Under the pieces are notes generated by a model, which was given only the letters and a program-made list of their open reading frames with translations, had not been told where the DNA came from and searched no databases. From assembly GCF_007828035.1 (NCBI RefSeq), contig NZ_VITV01000011.1:90722-154721 (forward strand): a stretch of DNA of 64,000 bases, in the 5' to 3' direction. The DNA is from Nitrospirillum amazonense. GTDB lineage: Bacteria > Pseudomonadota > Alphaproteobacteria > Azospirillales > Azospirillaceae. The translations under genes and the position numbers were made by a program. Positions 47,974 through 56,544 of this stretch are shown here, piece after piece. Positions within the stretch are counted from its first letter, which is position 1, and each line of letters begins with the position of its first letter.

Positions 47974-50370
47974 TTATTGGGGATCGCCATAGACGATACC
48001 CCGGCCATGGGTCCCGACATAGACGCGGCCATACCGCTTGGGGTCGCCCGATACCTGCAGGATCAGGCCCCACTGGTGCTGGTCATCGTTCACCCGCACC
48101 CAATGCCGCCCGGCATCGTCGGAGCGGAAGATGCCCCGCTGATGGTCGATGGTGCCCACCAGGTAAAGGGCGGCGATGTCGGCCCCGGGGGCAGCCTTGC
48201 CGAAGCCGAAGGCGTGCAACTCCTCCACACCGGGCAGGCGGGTGTAGGCCCCACCATCGGCCGTGCCGTGGTAGAGCCCATCGAAAGCGGCGATCCACAG
48301 GTCGCCCCTGCGGCCCGGCGTGGCGTACAGGGCATCCTGGCCGCCACGCGGATCGCCCCGGCCGTTGCGCACCGCCGCCGGCGTGGGCAGGCCGTTCGGC
48401 AGGGTGAAGGGCCGCGCCTGGAAATGGGCGGCGCGGTCGGTGCTGACGTACAGTTTCCCGTCGAACAGGGACAGGGCGTAGAAGGTGTCGGGATCAACGG
48501 CGTCGCCGATCACCCGCACGCCGTCCGGCAGCCCCTGGGCGGAGGTCCAGGTGGTGCCGTGGTCGGTGGTGACGAAAGCCCCGGACACCAGCCCCTCCTT
48601 CGCCCCCTGCGGCGTCCACACCCAGGTGGCGCCGTCGGCGGAGACGGCGACCTTGCCACGCTTGGCCTCCGGCACCGGCATCACCGCCGGCTTCCAGCTG
48701 CGGCCGCCATCCAGGGAATAGCCGATGTTGGGCGCCGGATAGCGTTCGTCATGGATGCCTACACGCACCACCACGCCGGGGTTCAGCGGTGCCGACACCA
48801 CGCTGTCGGTGTTGCCGAACCGGGGCGAGGAGGCAGCGCCCTCCGGCGCCGGCTTGTCCAGGTCCCAATGCACGAAGCCGCCATAGTCGCCGATGGCGGA
48901 AATCAGCGGGGCGCCCTGGACGGGGCTGTTGAAGGCCATGCCCACCGTTTCCTCGATGCCGGTGCTCATCACCTGCCAGTGGCTGGGCTGGCCCTTGTCC
49001 ACGGCGGTGAGATCAAACGTCTCCCACCCGCCGTAGCCCGTGGTGAACATGGCGTGGTCAGGGTTGGCGGGATCGATCTCGATATCGAACAGCCAATGGA
49101 TGGGCGTGGGCCTCACATAGGGCGCCAGACTGTAGTCGTAGACGCCACCGTTCTTGCCATCGCCCTTGGGGCCGCCGAACACGCCGTGCCAGGTCTTGCC
49201 GCCATCCAGGCTGCGGAAAATGTCCTCCCCCAGGCCAGGGTAAGACCCCGGCTGGCGGTGCCGGTCGAAGGAACTGGCGATGACCACCTTGGGATTGTGC
49301 GCGTCCACCGCCACGGCGGCATAGCCGAAGGCTGCCCCCTTGGCGGCGTCCGGCTTCTCCGGCGTGATGTCGGTCCACTTGCCCCGCCGGGTGTTCAGCT
49401 TCCACACGGCGCCGTCGGTCATACGGGTGGGACCGGGGCTGCTGCCGTAAGAGACGTAGAGCGTGCCGTCGGCCGCCAGCGCGGCGCGCGTCGGCCGGTT
49501 GGCGGTGGGCTGGCCCGGCACGGGCGCCCAGGTCCGGCCGCCATCAGTGCTGCGGAACAGGTTGTCCCGCCCCTTGAGGGAGGCGCCGACGTAGATGGTG
49601 CGGCTGCCCTTGCCGTTCTTGGTGGCGCTTTTGGGGTCGAAGATCACGAACACCAGGCCCGCCCCGCCGCGCGCCCAGGGCGACACGCCGGCCGCGATCT
49701 CCTTCGACAGATCCTCCGTCACGTCGGGAAAGCTGGCGACGCGGTTCCAGGTGGCCGCGCCGTCGTGGCTGACCCACAGGCCGTCATGGCGGGTGCCGAG
49801 GTAGAGGGTGTCCGGATCGTTGGGATCGACCGCCAGGCGTTCGCCATTGCCACGGCCGTTCTCATTGCCGCCGAACTTGATGGGCACGTCGACGCGGCGG
49901 AAGGTCCGCCCCCGGTCGTCGGAGCGCACGATGGCGCCGGCGGGCGCCTGCGGGGCGGTGTAGGTGCCCAGCGCCATGTAGACACGATCGGGGTTGTGCG
50001 GGTCCAGCGCGATGCTTTCCACGCCCATCAGGTTGGTATCGGCGTAGGAGACCCAGTCCAGCAGGGGGATCCAGCGCTTGGCCCCCTCGTCCCAGCGGTA
50101 GGCGCCACCCATATCGGTGCGGGCATAGCGCAAGCCGGGCACGGTGGGATGGAAGATGATGCCGTCGACGAAGCCACCGCCCACGATCTGGACGTTCTTC
50201 CAGTGATAGGGCGCCTGGCCGGTCAGCACGGCCCCCTGCGGCGCCGATGGCGCGGCGACGACGGACGGTGCCTTCTGACTGCCATCAGTCTGACAGCCGG
50301 CCAACGCGAGAGCCGCGACGGAGGCGAGCAGCAGGCGTCGCGCCCGCGTGGAATGCGAGTTTCCTGTCAT
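47974..50370 (-). CDS. GH74-like xyloglucanase lipoprotein
   Basis: The 798-residue protein has a lipoprotein signal (L-L-L-A-S-V-A-A-L-A-L-A-G-C, lipidated Cys26) and two seven-bladed beta-propeller halves with BNR/Asp-box motifs (S-D-D-R-G-R-T-F, S-H-D-G-A-A-T-W, S-T-D-G-G-R-T-W, S-L-D-G-G-K-T-W). The GH74 catalytic regions are visible: Y-A-R-T-D-M-G-G-A-Y-R-W with Asp85, and I-S-A-I-G-D-Y-G-G-F-V-H-W in the second half. GH74 enzymes cleave the glucan backbone of xyloglucan. Membrane attachment suggests it works at the outer surface on plant cell-wall material. A LacI-style palindrome precedes the gene. Confidence 0.88.
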   Translation of the reverse strand: MTGNSHSTRARRLLLASVAALALAGCQTDGSQKAPSVVAAPSAPQGAVLTGQAPYHWKNVQIVGGGFVDGIIFHPTVPGLRYARTDMGGAYRWDEGAKRWIPLLDWVSYADTNLMGVESIALDPHNPDRVYMALGTYTAPQAPAGAIVRSDDRGRTFRRVDVPIKFGGNENGRGNGERLAVDPNDPDTLYLGTRHDGLWVSHDGAATWNRVASFPDVTEDLSKEIAAGVSPWARGGAGLVFVIFDPKSATKNGKGSRTIYVGASLKGRDNLFRSTDGGRTWAPVPGQPTANRPTRAALAADGTLYVSYGSSPGPTRMTDGAVWKLNTRRGKWTDITPEKPDAAKGAAFGYAAVAVDAHNPKVVIASSFDRHRQPGSYPGLGEDIFRSLDGGKTWHGVFGGPKGDGKNGGVYDYSLAPYVRPTPIHWLFDIEIDPANPDHAMFTTGYGGWETFDLTAVDKGQPSHWQVMSTGIEETVGMAFNSPVQGAPLISAIGDYGGFVHWDLDKPAPEGAASSPRFGNTDSVVSAPLNPGVVVRVGIHDERYPAPNIGYSLDGGRSWKPAVMPVPEAKRGKVAVSADGATWVWTPQGAKEGLVSGAFVTTDHGTTWTSAQGLPDGVRVIGDAVDPDTFYALSLFDGKLYVSTDRAAHFQARPFTLPNGLPTPAAVRNGRGDPRGGQDALYATPGRRGDLWIAAFDGLYHGTADGGAYTRLPGVEELHAFGFGKAAPGADIAALYLVGTIDHQRGIFRSDDAGRHWVRVNDDQHQWGLILQVSGDPKRYGRVYVGTHGRGIVYGDPQ

Positions 50371-50423
50371 GACAGCGTTCCCAACCCCATTTTGTAATCG
50401 TTTTCGGGGCTACTGTTGCTCAA

Positions 50424-50435
50424 GTTACCGGTAAC
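50424..50435 (-). promoter_or_regulatory. LacI-family-style palindrome before GH74-like gene
   Basis: GTTACCGGTAAC is a perfect 12-base palindrome with the central CG step typical of LacI-family operators, 54-65 bp upstream of the GH74-like start. Carbohydrate-use genes are common LacI targets. No LacI gene is in the window, so the regulator must be elsewhere. Confidence 0.5.
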
Positions 50436-50632
50436 ATCAAGGGCGCCAACCAATCTGGAATGTCGCAGCCGGCGGGGAGCCAGCGCAGCGGACATTCGTC
50501 GCGCGGCATCGCCACGGGCCGCCAACGCCATCAAATCTTCACAGTCTGTCACGGCATTGGCACGGGACGGTCGCGGGCACCCCCCCTCATCATCCTGGCG
50601 TCCCCGGCAGGATATCATGTGAAAGGAAGCCC

Positions 50633-50794
50633 ATGCCCACCCATACGCCGCCGTCCCCCACCCCCGGCCAAACCGGTACCAACGGCCCCGCCAAGGTCAA
50701 CGACCGCCATGTCGACGAGTTACTGGACGAGGCGCTGGAGGAAAGCTTTCCCGCCAGCGATACGCCGTCGGTTCCCCCGTCACGGGATCCATGA
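50633..50794 (+). CDS. Small acidic protein with L-D-E-A-L-E-E-S-F-P-A-S-D motif
   Basis: A 53-residue protein preceded by AAGGAAG eight bases upstream of the ATG. The first 20 residues are Pro/Thr/Gly-rich; the C-terminal half has the motif L-D-E-A-L-E-E-S-F-P-A-S-D-T-P-S, which I recognise as recurring in short uncharacterised proteins of proteobacteria. No signal peptide or membrane segment. It stands alone between the divergent GH74 gene and the mntP riboswitch. Function unknown. Confidence 0.7.
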   Translation: MPTHTPPSPTPGQTGTNGPAKVNDRHVDELLDEALEESFPASDTPSVPPSRDP

Positions 50795-50824
50795 CCACGG
50801 GTATTGTGCAGTGCGAAAGGAGCC

Positions 50825-50853
50825 TTGACAGACCGCCTCGTCAGCCGCTAATC
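50825..50853 (+). promoter_or_regulatory. Promoter of the mntP transcript
   Basis: A consensus -35 TTGACA (50825-50830) is followed 16-17 bases later by GCTAAT/CTAATC (50847-50853). The expected start point near 50860 lies just before the riboswitch begins, which supports both calls. Confidence 0.65.
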
Positions 50854-50863
50854 ACCGCCCATC

Positions 50864-51010
50864 ATTGGGGAGTAGCCGCCCGCCGATTTTGAGCGGGCGC
50901 CGCGTCAACAGACTTGGGCCCCATCGGTGCATCACCATTCGGTGCCTCACCGGTGCGGCCCATGGCGCGTGCGACCGATCCGCCCTGCGCGGATCGTTGG
51001 CGAGACCAGT
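50864..51010 (+). ncRNA. yybP-ykoY manganese riboswitch
   Basis: The leader starts with GGGGAGTAGC (50867-50876), the signature of the yybP-ykoY aptamer. It continues with a CGCCCGC/GCGGGCG stem, then GTCAACAGACTTGG, and ends with TTGGCGAGACCA (about 50997-51008), which matches the other conserved end. Mn(II) binding by this class turns on manganese-export genes. Here it precedes mntP at 51101, the classic partner, with about 90 bases of expression platform that could sequester GAGGT, the ribosome-binding site. Confidence 0.85.
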
Positions 51011-51100
51011 GGCATGTCGCGTCCGCCCTGGCCGGGCCGGACGCCGACTGCTGCTGTCGTCCGCCTGGCCTGTCGCATTGCCGTCCCCGAGGTCTGTATC

Positions 51101-51676
51101 ATGCCCATCACCACGTCCTTCGCCCTGGCGTTCAGCCTGTCCATGGACGCCTTCGCCGCCTCACTGGGCAAGGGCGCCAGCCTCAACCGCCCCGGCGTGC
51201 GGGAGGCGGCCCGGGTGGGCGCCTATTTCGGCCTGTTCGAGCTGGCGGCCCCCATTCTGGGTTGGGGCCTGGGCCTGTCCTTCGCCCATTACATAGAGGC
51301 CTACGACCACTGGATCGCCTTCGGCCTGCTGCTGGTCGTGGGCGGCCGCATGGCTTGGCTGGCGTGGAAGAACGACGATGAGGACAAGCCCAAGGCCGAC
51401 CGGCATTCGCCCCTGGCGCTGGCCATGACCGCCATCGCCACCAGCATCGACGCCACCGCCGTCGGCATTACCCTGGGCTATATGAATGTCGACGTGCCCA
51501 CCACCATTGCCCTGATCGGCCTGGTGACATTCACCATGGCCTTCGGCGGGGTGATGTTGGGCCGGGCCGCCGGCCCCGTGCTGGGCCGCTGGGCCGAGGT
51601 GCTGGGCGGCCTGGGCCTGATCGGCATCGGCGCCAAGGTGCTGTACGACCACACCCTGGGAGGCTTTGGCGGTTAA
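51101..51676 (+). CDS. mntP: Manganese efflux pump MntP
   Basis: The 191-residue membrane protein has six helices and the two internally related halves of the MntP (DUF204) family: A-F-S-L-S-M-D-A-F-A-A-S-L-G-K-G in helix 1 and T-S-I-D-A-T-A-V-G-I-T-L-G-Y in helix 4, the Asp-bearing motifs that bind Mn(II). It exports manganese across the inner membrane. GAGGT is eight bases before the ATG; the yybP-ykoY riboswitch upstream gives Mn-dependent control. Its stop overlaps the stop of the convergent deaminase gene by four bases. Confidence 0.95.
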   Translation: MPITTSFALAFSLSMDAFAASLGKGASLNRPGVREAARVGAYFGLFELAAPILGWGLGLSFAHYIEAYDHWIAFGLLLVVGGRMAWLAWKNDDEDKPKADRHSPLALAMTAIATSIDATAVGITLGYMNVDVPTTIALIGLVTFTMAFGGVMLGRAAGPVLGRWAEVLGGLGLIGIGAKVLYDHTLGGFGG

Positions 51677-52683
51677 AGCACTATAGCGTCCAGCCTGGCC
51701 AGATGCGGCGCCTGGGCCGCGGCACCCAGGAAAGACCCGGTGATGCTGTTGCGGGCCAGCCGCGCCAGCTGCGCCCGGTCCAGGCCCAAAGCCGCCGCCA
51801 CCCGTACGTAATTGTCCAGCAGATAGCCGCCGAAATAGGCCGGGTCGTCGGCGTTGACCGTGGCCCTCAGCCCCAGGTCCAGCATACGCCGCAGGGGATG
51901 CGTCTCCAGGCTGGGCACGACGCAGAGCTTGAGGTTGGACAGCGGGCACACCGTCAGCGTCGTGCCCTGGTCCACCAGCCGCCGGGTGAGGGCCGCATCC
52001 TCCAGCGCGCGGTTGCCATGGTCCAGGCGATCCACGCCGAGAATGTCCAGCGCCTGCCAGACATAGTCGGGTGGCCCCTCCTCCCCCGCGTGGGCCACCA
52101 GCTTCAGCCCCCGCTCCCGTGACGCCTGGAACACCCGGGCGAATTTCGACGGGGGGTTGCCGACCTCGGATGAATCCAGGCCAACGCCCGTGATGCGGTC
52201 CAGATAGGGCTCCGCCGTCCTCAGCGTGGCGAAGGCCGACTCCTCATCCAGATGGCGCAGGTAGCAGAGGATGAGGCGGGAGGTGACGCCCAACTCCCGC
52301 TCCGCCGCCGCCATGCCGGCCAGCAGGCCGTCGGCCACCACCTGGAAGGGGATGCCCCGGTCGGTATGGGTCTGGGGATCGAAGAAGATCTCGGCATGCA
52401 CGCCACCATCGGCTGCCAGCCGCTGGAAATAAGCCATCGCCAAGTCGTGGAAGTCTTCTTCCGTACGCAGGACCTGGGCCCCTTGGTAATAGATGTCCAG
52501 GAAGTCCTGAAGGTTGGTGAAGGCGTAGGCCGCCCGCACCTCCTCCACCGTGCGGAAGGGCAGATTAACCCGGTTGCGGCGGGCGAAGTCGAACATCTGC
52601 TCCGGTTCCAGGCTGCCTTCGATGTGCAGGTGCAGCTCCGCCTTGGGCAGGCCGCGGACGAAATCGGAGAGAGGGTCGGTCAT
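51673..52683 (-). CDS. Adenosine/adenine deaminase
   Basis: The 336-residue metal-dependent amidohydrolase has the adenosine deaminase set: A-E-L-H-L-H-I-E-G-S (His18, His20), H-A-G-E-E, D-H-G-N-R-A-L-E-D and N-A-D-D-P-A-Y-F-G-G-Y-L, with the Zn ligands and catalytic Glu/Asp. The H-I-E-G-S-L-E-P-E-Q-M-F start and the D-D-P-A-Y-F-G-G-Y end resemble the bacterial/yeast adenine deaminase branch more than classical adenosine deaminase, so adenine may be the substrate; I leave the symbol open. The ATG before T-D-P-L-S is used, with AAGG ten bases upstream. Confidence 0.85.
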   Translation of the reverse strand: MTDPLSDFVRGLPKAELHLHIEGSLEPEQMFDFARRNRVNLPFRTVEEVRAAYAFTNLQDFLDIYYQGAQVLRTEEDFHDLAMAYFQRLAADGGVHAEIFFDPQTHTDRGIPFQVVADGLLAGMAAAERELGVTSRLILCYLRHLDEESAFATLRTAEPYLDRITGVGLDSSEVGNPPSKFARVFQASRERGLKLVAHAGEEGPPDYVWQALDILGVDRLDHGNRALEDAALTRRLVDQGTTLTVCPLSNLKLCVVPSLETHPLRRMLDLGLRATVNADDPAYFGGYLLDNYVRVAAALGLDRAQLARLARNSITGSFLGAAAQAPHLARLDAIVL

Positions 52684-52806
52684 TGGGCTGCCTTTCATCA
52701 TCGCAAGAATGGCCAGTGTAGCCCCAGCGATACCGCCGATGACAGACCTTCCCGTGCCGCCGTTAAAAGGCCGATTACATCCGCGGAGGGTATATCAATC
52801 TCACAT

Positions 52807-52821
52807 ACCCGTTAAACGGGT
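52807..52821 (+). promoter_or_regulatory. Palindrome upstream of multicopper oxidase
   Basis: ACCCGTTAAACGGGT is a perfect 15-base palindrome 80 bp upstream of the oxidase start, in the gap shared with the divergent deaminase gene. Its regulator is not identifiable; it does not look like the CueR copper box. Confidence 0.4.
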
Positions 52822-52901
52822 GGATTGGTGGCCCTTATCTGCTAGATTGCACCCCAATAACTCAACCAGAGGCGGCGCGGGCCGCGAAGAGGGGGTGGAG
52901 C

Positions 52902-55031
52902 ATGCGAGGATATCAGACGCGCGGGGCGTCACTGAAGGTAAGCCTGGGGGCCGGCGTCGCCGGCCTGGGCCTGATGCTGCTGGGGGCCGCCCCGCCGGCC
53001 GCGGCGCAGAGCACCTTCGCCAATCCCCCCAGCCTGCCCCAGACGGCGCCGGCCACGGGCTCAGCCAACGTTCCCGGCCTGCCCAAGGCGCCGTCGGCCA
53101 TCAGCCTGGCCACCGCCCCGGCGGCTCACGCCGGCAAGGAGCGGGCCTTCGACCTGCACATCCAGTACACCGACGCCGCCCTGTACGACCCAGGGGAGCA
53201 GCGGTACCAGCGCGTGCACCTGCGCAGCTATGTCGGCACCGGCGTGTCGCCCGGCACGCCCTATGTGGCGCCGGAGATCGACGTGACGCCTGGTGACACC
53301 GTGCGCGTCACCCTGCACAACGACCTGCCGGCCGATCCCAGCTGCAACGACCACAGCATCACGCCGGACACGCCGCACTGCTTCAACGGCACCAATCTGC
53401 ATTCGCACGGCCTGTGGGTCAGCCCCGCGGGCAACAGCGACAACGTTCTGATCTCGCTGAATCCCGGCGTCAGCTTCCAGTATGAGTACAACATCCCGGC
53501 CGACCATCCGGCCGGCACCTTCTGGTACCATCCGCACCGCCACGGCTCGACGGCCCTGCAGGTGGGCAGCGGCATGGCCGGCGCGCTGATCATCCGTGGT
53601 GACCGCAAGCCCACGCCCCAGGTCAACGGCGACCTGGATACCCTGCTGATCGGCGCCGACGGCAAGCCCCTCAAGGAACGCACCCTGGTGTTCCAGCAGA
53701 TCCAGTACTACTGCCTGGACGACAACAAGACGCCGACCTGGGACTGCAAGGCCAACCAGACGGGGATCATCGAAACATACGGCGCCGTGCAAAACCCCCC
53801 GGGAACCGTCCCCCCGACCAGTGACGAGTTCAGCCCCGGCAGTTGGGCGCAGTCGGGGCGCTGGACCAGCATCAACGGCGTCATCATGCCCACCTTCACC
53901 GACGCCCAGGCGGGCACGGCGGAACGCTGGCGCCTGATCCACGCCGGCGTGCGTGAGACCATCAACGTGGAATTCCACAAGATGGCGGACACCACGACCG
54001 CCACCGCCCGCCCCAGCAAGAACGGCGCGGACAAGTTCGTCGACACGGTGTGCACCGGCCCCGCCGTGCCTTACCAGGTGGTGGCGGCCGATGGCCTGAC
54101 CATGGGCAACACCCTGACCAACACCAACACCACCCTGCAGCCCGGCTATCGCTATGACCTGATGGTGGTTTTCCCCGAGCCCGGCAACTACTGCGTGACC
54201 CAGAGCCCGATGGCCGCGGACGTCACCGTCAGCCGATCCGGCACGCTGCGCAGCCTGCTGGGCGTGGTCACCGTGCGGGGCGGCACCCGCACCGCCGATC
54301 CCATCCAGACACTAGTGAACACCCTGGTAGCCTCGGCCCAGAAGAACATGCCGGCGGACGTCCGCAACCAGATCGTCGCCGACCTGACGACCAAGGACGC
54401 CAAGGGCAAGCCCAACATCCTGCTGACCCGCTTCGTCCCCCACCCCACCATTCAGGAAGGCGAGGTGGCGGGCAACCCGACGCAGGAAATGCTGTTCTAT
54501 CTGGGGCCGAAGGATCTCAACAATCCGAACGGACCCGCCATCTTCACCGTGGGCAACACCTTCCAGCTGGGCGCCGACGGCAGGCCCCAGACCCATTCCT
54601 ACGACCCGAAGGTCGTGGACCGCTCGCTGATCCTGGGGCAGGCCCAGACCTGGGAACTGCGGTCCTATGGCGTCAACCACCCCTTCCACATCCACGTGAA
54701 CCCGTTCCAGATCGTGGCCATCCTGGACCCCGACAACAACGACGTCAGCGCCCCGGGCTATGTCGAGAAGGATGGCGATACCCAGTACGCCGGCCTGCGC
54801 GGCGCCTGGAAGGACACGCTGTGGGTCAAGACCAAGATCCCGTTCGGCGCCACACTGACGGACAAGACCAAGGGCTATTACCGCCTGATCGTCCGCACAC
54901 GGTATGAGCGGTACATCGGCGAATACGTCCTGCATTGCCACATCCTGGACCATGAGGACCAGGGCATGATGCAGAACGTGGAGATCGGCGTGGGTGACGG
55001 CAACGGCGGCCTGGCCAAAGCCCATCACTGA
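52902..55031 (+). CDS. Laccase-like multicopper oxidase, exported
   Basis: The 709-residue protein has a signal peptide (residues 1-35, ending A-A-A-Q) and three cupredoxin domains. All four copper motifs are present: N-L-H-S-H-G-L-W, F-W-Y-H-P-H-R-H-G, N-H-P-F-H-I-H-V-N-P-F, and Y-V-L-H-C-H-I-L-D-H-E-D-Q-G-M-M with the type 1 Cys and an axial Met. It should oxidise phenols or metal ions with reduction of O2 in the periplasm. There is no Met-rich insert of the CueO kind. Extra Cys residues (C-N-D-H, C-F-N-G, Y-C-L-D-D, D-C-K) suggest disulfides. GGTGG precedes the ATG; a strong terminator follows. Confidence 0.93.
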   Translation: MRGYQTRGASLKVSLGAGVAGLGLMLLGAAPPAAAQSTFANPPSLPQTAPATGSANVPGLPKAPSAISLATAPAAHAGKERAFDLHIQYTDAALYDPGEQRYQRVHLRSYVGTGVSPGTPYVAPEIDVTPGDTVRVTLHNDLPADPSCNDHSITPDTPHCFNGTNLHSHGLWVSPAGNSDNVLISLNPGVSFQYEYNIPADHPAGTFWYHPHRHGSTALQVGSGMAGALIIRGDRKPTPQVNGDLDTLLIGADGKPLKERTLVFQQIQYYCLDDNKTPTWDCKANQTGIIETYGAVQNPPGTVPPTSDEFSPGSWAQSGRWTSINGVIMPTFTDAQAGTAERWRLIHAGVRETINVEFHKMADTTTATARPSKNGADKFVDTVCTGPAVPYQVVAADGLTMGNTLTNTNTTLQPGYRYDLMVVFPEPGNYCVTQSPMAADVTVSRSGTLRSLLGVVTVRGGTRTADPIQTLVNTLVASAQKNMPADVRNQIVADLTTKDAKGKPNILLTRFVPHPTIQEGEVAGNPTQEMLFYLGPKDLNNPNGPAIFTVGNTFQLGADGRPQTHSYDPKVVDRSLILGQAQTWELRSYGVNHPFHIHVNPFQIVAILDPDNNDVSAPGYVEKDGDTQYAGLRGAWKDTLWVKTKIPFGATLTDKTKGYYRLIVRTRYERYIGEYVLHCHILDHEDQGMMQNVEIGVGDGNGGLAKAHH

Positions 55032-55056
55032 TTCTCTCTCCCGTCCCTTCTGACAG

Positions 55057-55088
55057 CGGCCCAGCCCTCATCGGCTGGGCCGTTTTTT
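55057..55088 (+). terminator. Rho-independent terminator after multicopper oxidase
   Basis: CGGCCCAGCC (55057-55066) pairs perfectly with GGCTGGGCCG (55073-55082), six-base loop, then six T residues. A textbook intrinsic terminator 26 bp after the stop. Confidence 0.9.
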
Positions 55089-55485
55089 GTCGGAGCGCGC
55101 ATGGCACCACGCGGCGAATGGCCCTCTCAGACCAAGCCCGGACAGTTCCCCTGGAGCAGGACGTTTGCGCCCAGGGGTTGGTGGGGACCCGTCAGCCTTA
55201 CACGTTGTGGTTAACCTTCGTGGCGATCCAGTGAATGTTTATATAAATTCAAGTGTCTAAGCGGGCGGGAAAGCGCCCTGGAACAATAAATACAAATGCA
55301 ATATAAACACTGCGTAAATACGTTTGTATTCATTTTCTAATTCGTTGGTAGTAGATTTTTACGCAGCTGCCTCTCTTAATATTGCCTTAATAACTCCCTT
55401 CCTATTCTTTGGGTTAGAGCCGTGACTTGAGGCGGAGGGATGCCGCATCCGGGCCGTCGGCCGACTATCCTTGGCGGGGAAAGAA
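55089..55485. other. A+T-rich gap before the sulfotransferase-like gene
   Basis: The 397-bp gap has no gene. From about 55215 to 55420 it is strongly A+T-rich, in contrast to everything around it, with repeated TTAAT, TATAAA and ATACG words and a GGGCG/CGCCC stem near 55264-55279. It probably contains the promoter for the sulfotransferase-like gene and perhaps curved DNA or a protein-binding region. G+C returns to normal just before the start codon. Confidence 0.45.
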
Positions 55486-56514
55486 ATGGTCGCTTTCTAT
55501 AAGCAAATCATAGATTTATACACGCTCGCAGAACTGGTGGAAACGGACGACGCTTCCCTGGGAAAGGTCTGCCTGGCCTCCGATGCGCGGTATCAGGTTC
55601 GGGAATTCCATTTGGATGGCTTAACCAACCAGGTTGCCTCCTACTTGGCTGCCGGCTTCGGCGGGCGGACGGAACAGGATTTTCCCCACCTGACCTGTGC
55701 CTGGGGACGGGCCCGTGTCGGCTCAACAGCCATGGCCAACCTGTTCGGCGTGGCCGGCCTCCCCTCCTACTACCAGCCGACCAAGGCGGTCATGCGCCAT
55801 GTGCTGGCCGCTGATCGCCCCGGCCCCTGGGCCGTTCCCCTGGCCGACCAGGCGCCCCACATCTTCTGCAAGGACGTGGCCGGCCCCTATCTGACGGCGG
55901 AGTGCCTGTACATCCCACTGCAGATGCTGATCGAGGCGGGTTACCCTGCCAGCCGCCTGCACCTGGTGATGCTGGACCGCCAGCCGGTGCACGCCCTGGC
56001 GTCGTGGCTGCGCAAATGGTCCCACCGGGTCAACCGCGACCAGCTGCTGGAGAATTTCGTTGTCGCCACGCTGAACGCCGTGCGGGTCGAGAACTATGCC
56101 CGCCGGCAGGGCGTGCCCGTGACCCACTACGTTCATGAGGCGGCACGGCAGCCGGTGCTGGCGGCCGCGGCCCTGTTCCACCGGCTGGGCCTGTCCGATT
56201 ACTTCACCCCCGAAACGGTGACCAGTTGGCAGCGGATGGACAGCCTGGACGACAGCCAGTCGCGCATCCTGTTCCCGGTGGAGCCGGAGGCCTATGCCGC
56301 CCCGGGCCTGCACCAGCAGACGGGTGGCATCGGCAGCTACGCCTATCAGGACCGGGACCGGGGGGCCGTCACGGACGCGGACCTGGATCTGCTGCGCCGA
56401 CATGGTGTGGATGAGGTCTACGCCCGCAGCGCGGCCGCCTGCGCCCGCGACCTCGATCTGCCCCGCGGCCTGCTCCGTGAGGGTGACGCCCCCTCCGCCG
56501 CCGCTGTCGCCTGA
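55486..56514 (+). CDS. Sulfotransferase-like protein
   Basis: The 342-residue protein has a P-loop-like G-R-A-R-V-G-S-T-A-M-A-N-L-F near residue 75, similar to the PAPS 5'-phosphosulfate loop (R-S/V-G-S/T-T-x-L/M), and L-V-M-L-D-R-Q-P-V-H-A-L-A-S-W near residue 165, similar to the 3'-phosphate element. It is thus probably a sulfotransferase-superfamily member, though divergent; the substrate is unknown. No signal peptide or membrane segment. GGGGA precedes the ATG. The chemoreceptor gene follows after 30 bp and may be in the same transcript, with no evident functional link. Confidence 0.6.
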   Translation: MVAFYKQIIDLYTLAELVETDDASLGKVCLASDARYQVREFHLDGLTNQVASYLAAGFGGRTEQDFPHLTCAWGRARVGSTAMANLFGVAGLPSYYQPTKAVMRHVLAADRPGPWAVPLADQAPHIFCKDVAGPYLTAECLYIPLQMLIEAGYPASRLHLVMLDRQPVHALASWLRKWSHRVNRDQLLENFVVATLNAVRVENYARRQGVPVTHYVHEAARQPVLAAAALFHRLGLSDYFTPETVTSWQRMDSLDDSQSRILFPVEPEAYAAPGLHQQTGGIGSYAYQDRDRGAVTDADLDLLRRHGVDEVYARSAAACARDLDLPRGLLREGDAPSAAAVA

Positions 56515-56544
56515 CCCCCTACGCCCTGCGCGAAAGATCCGATC

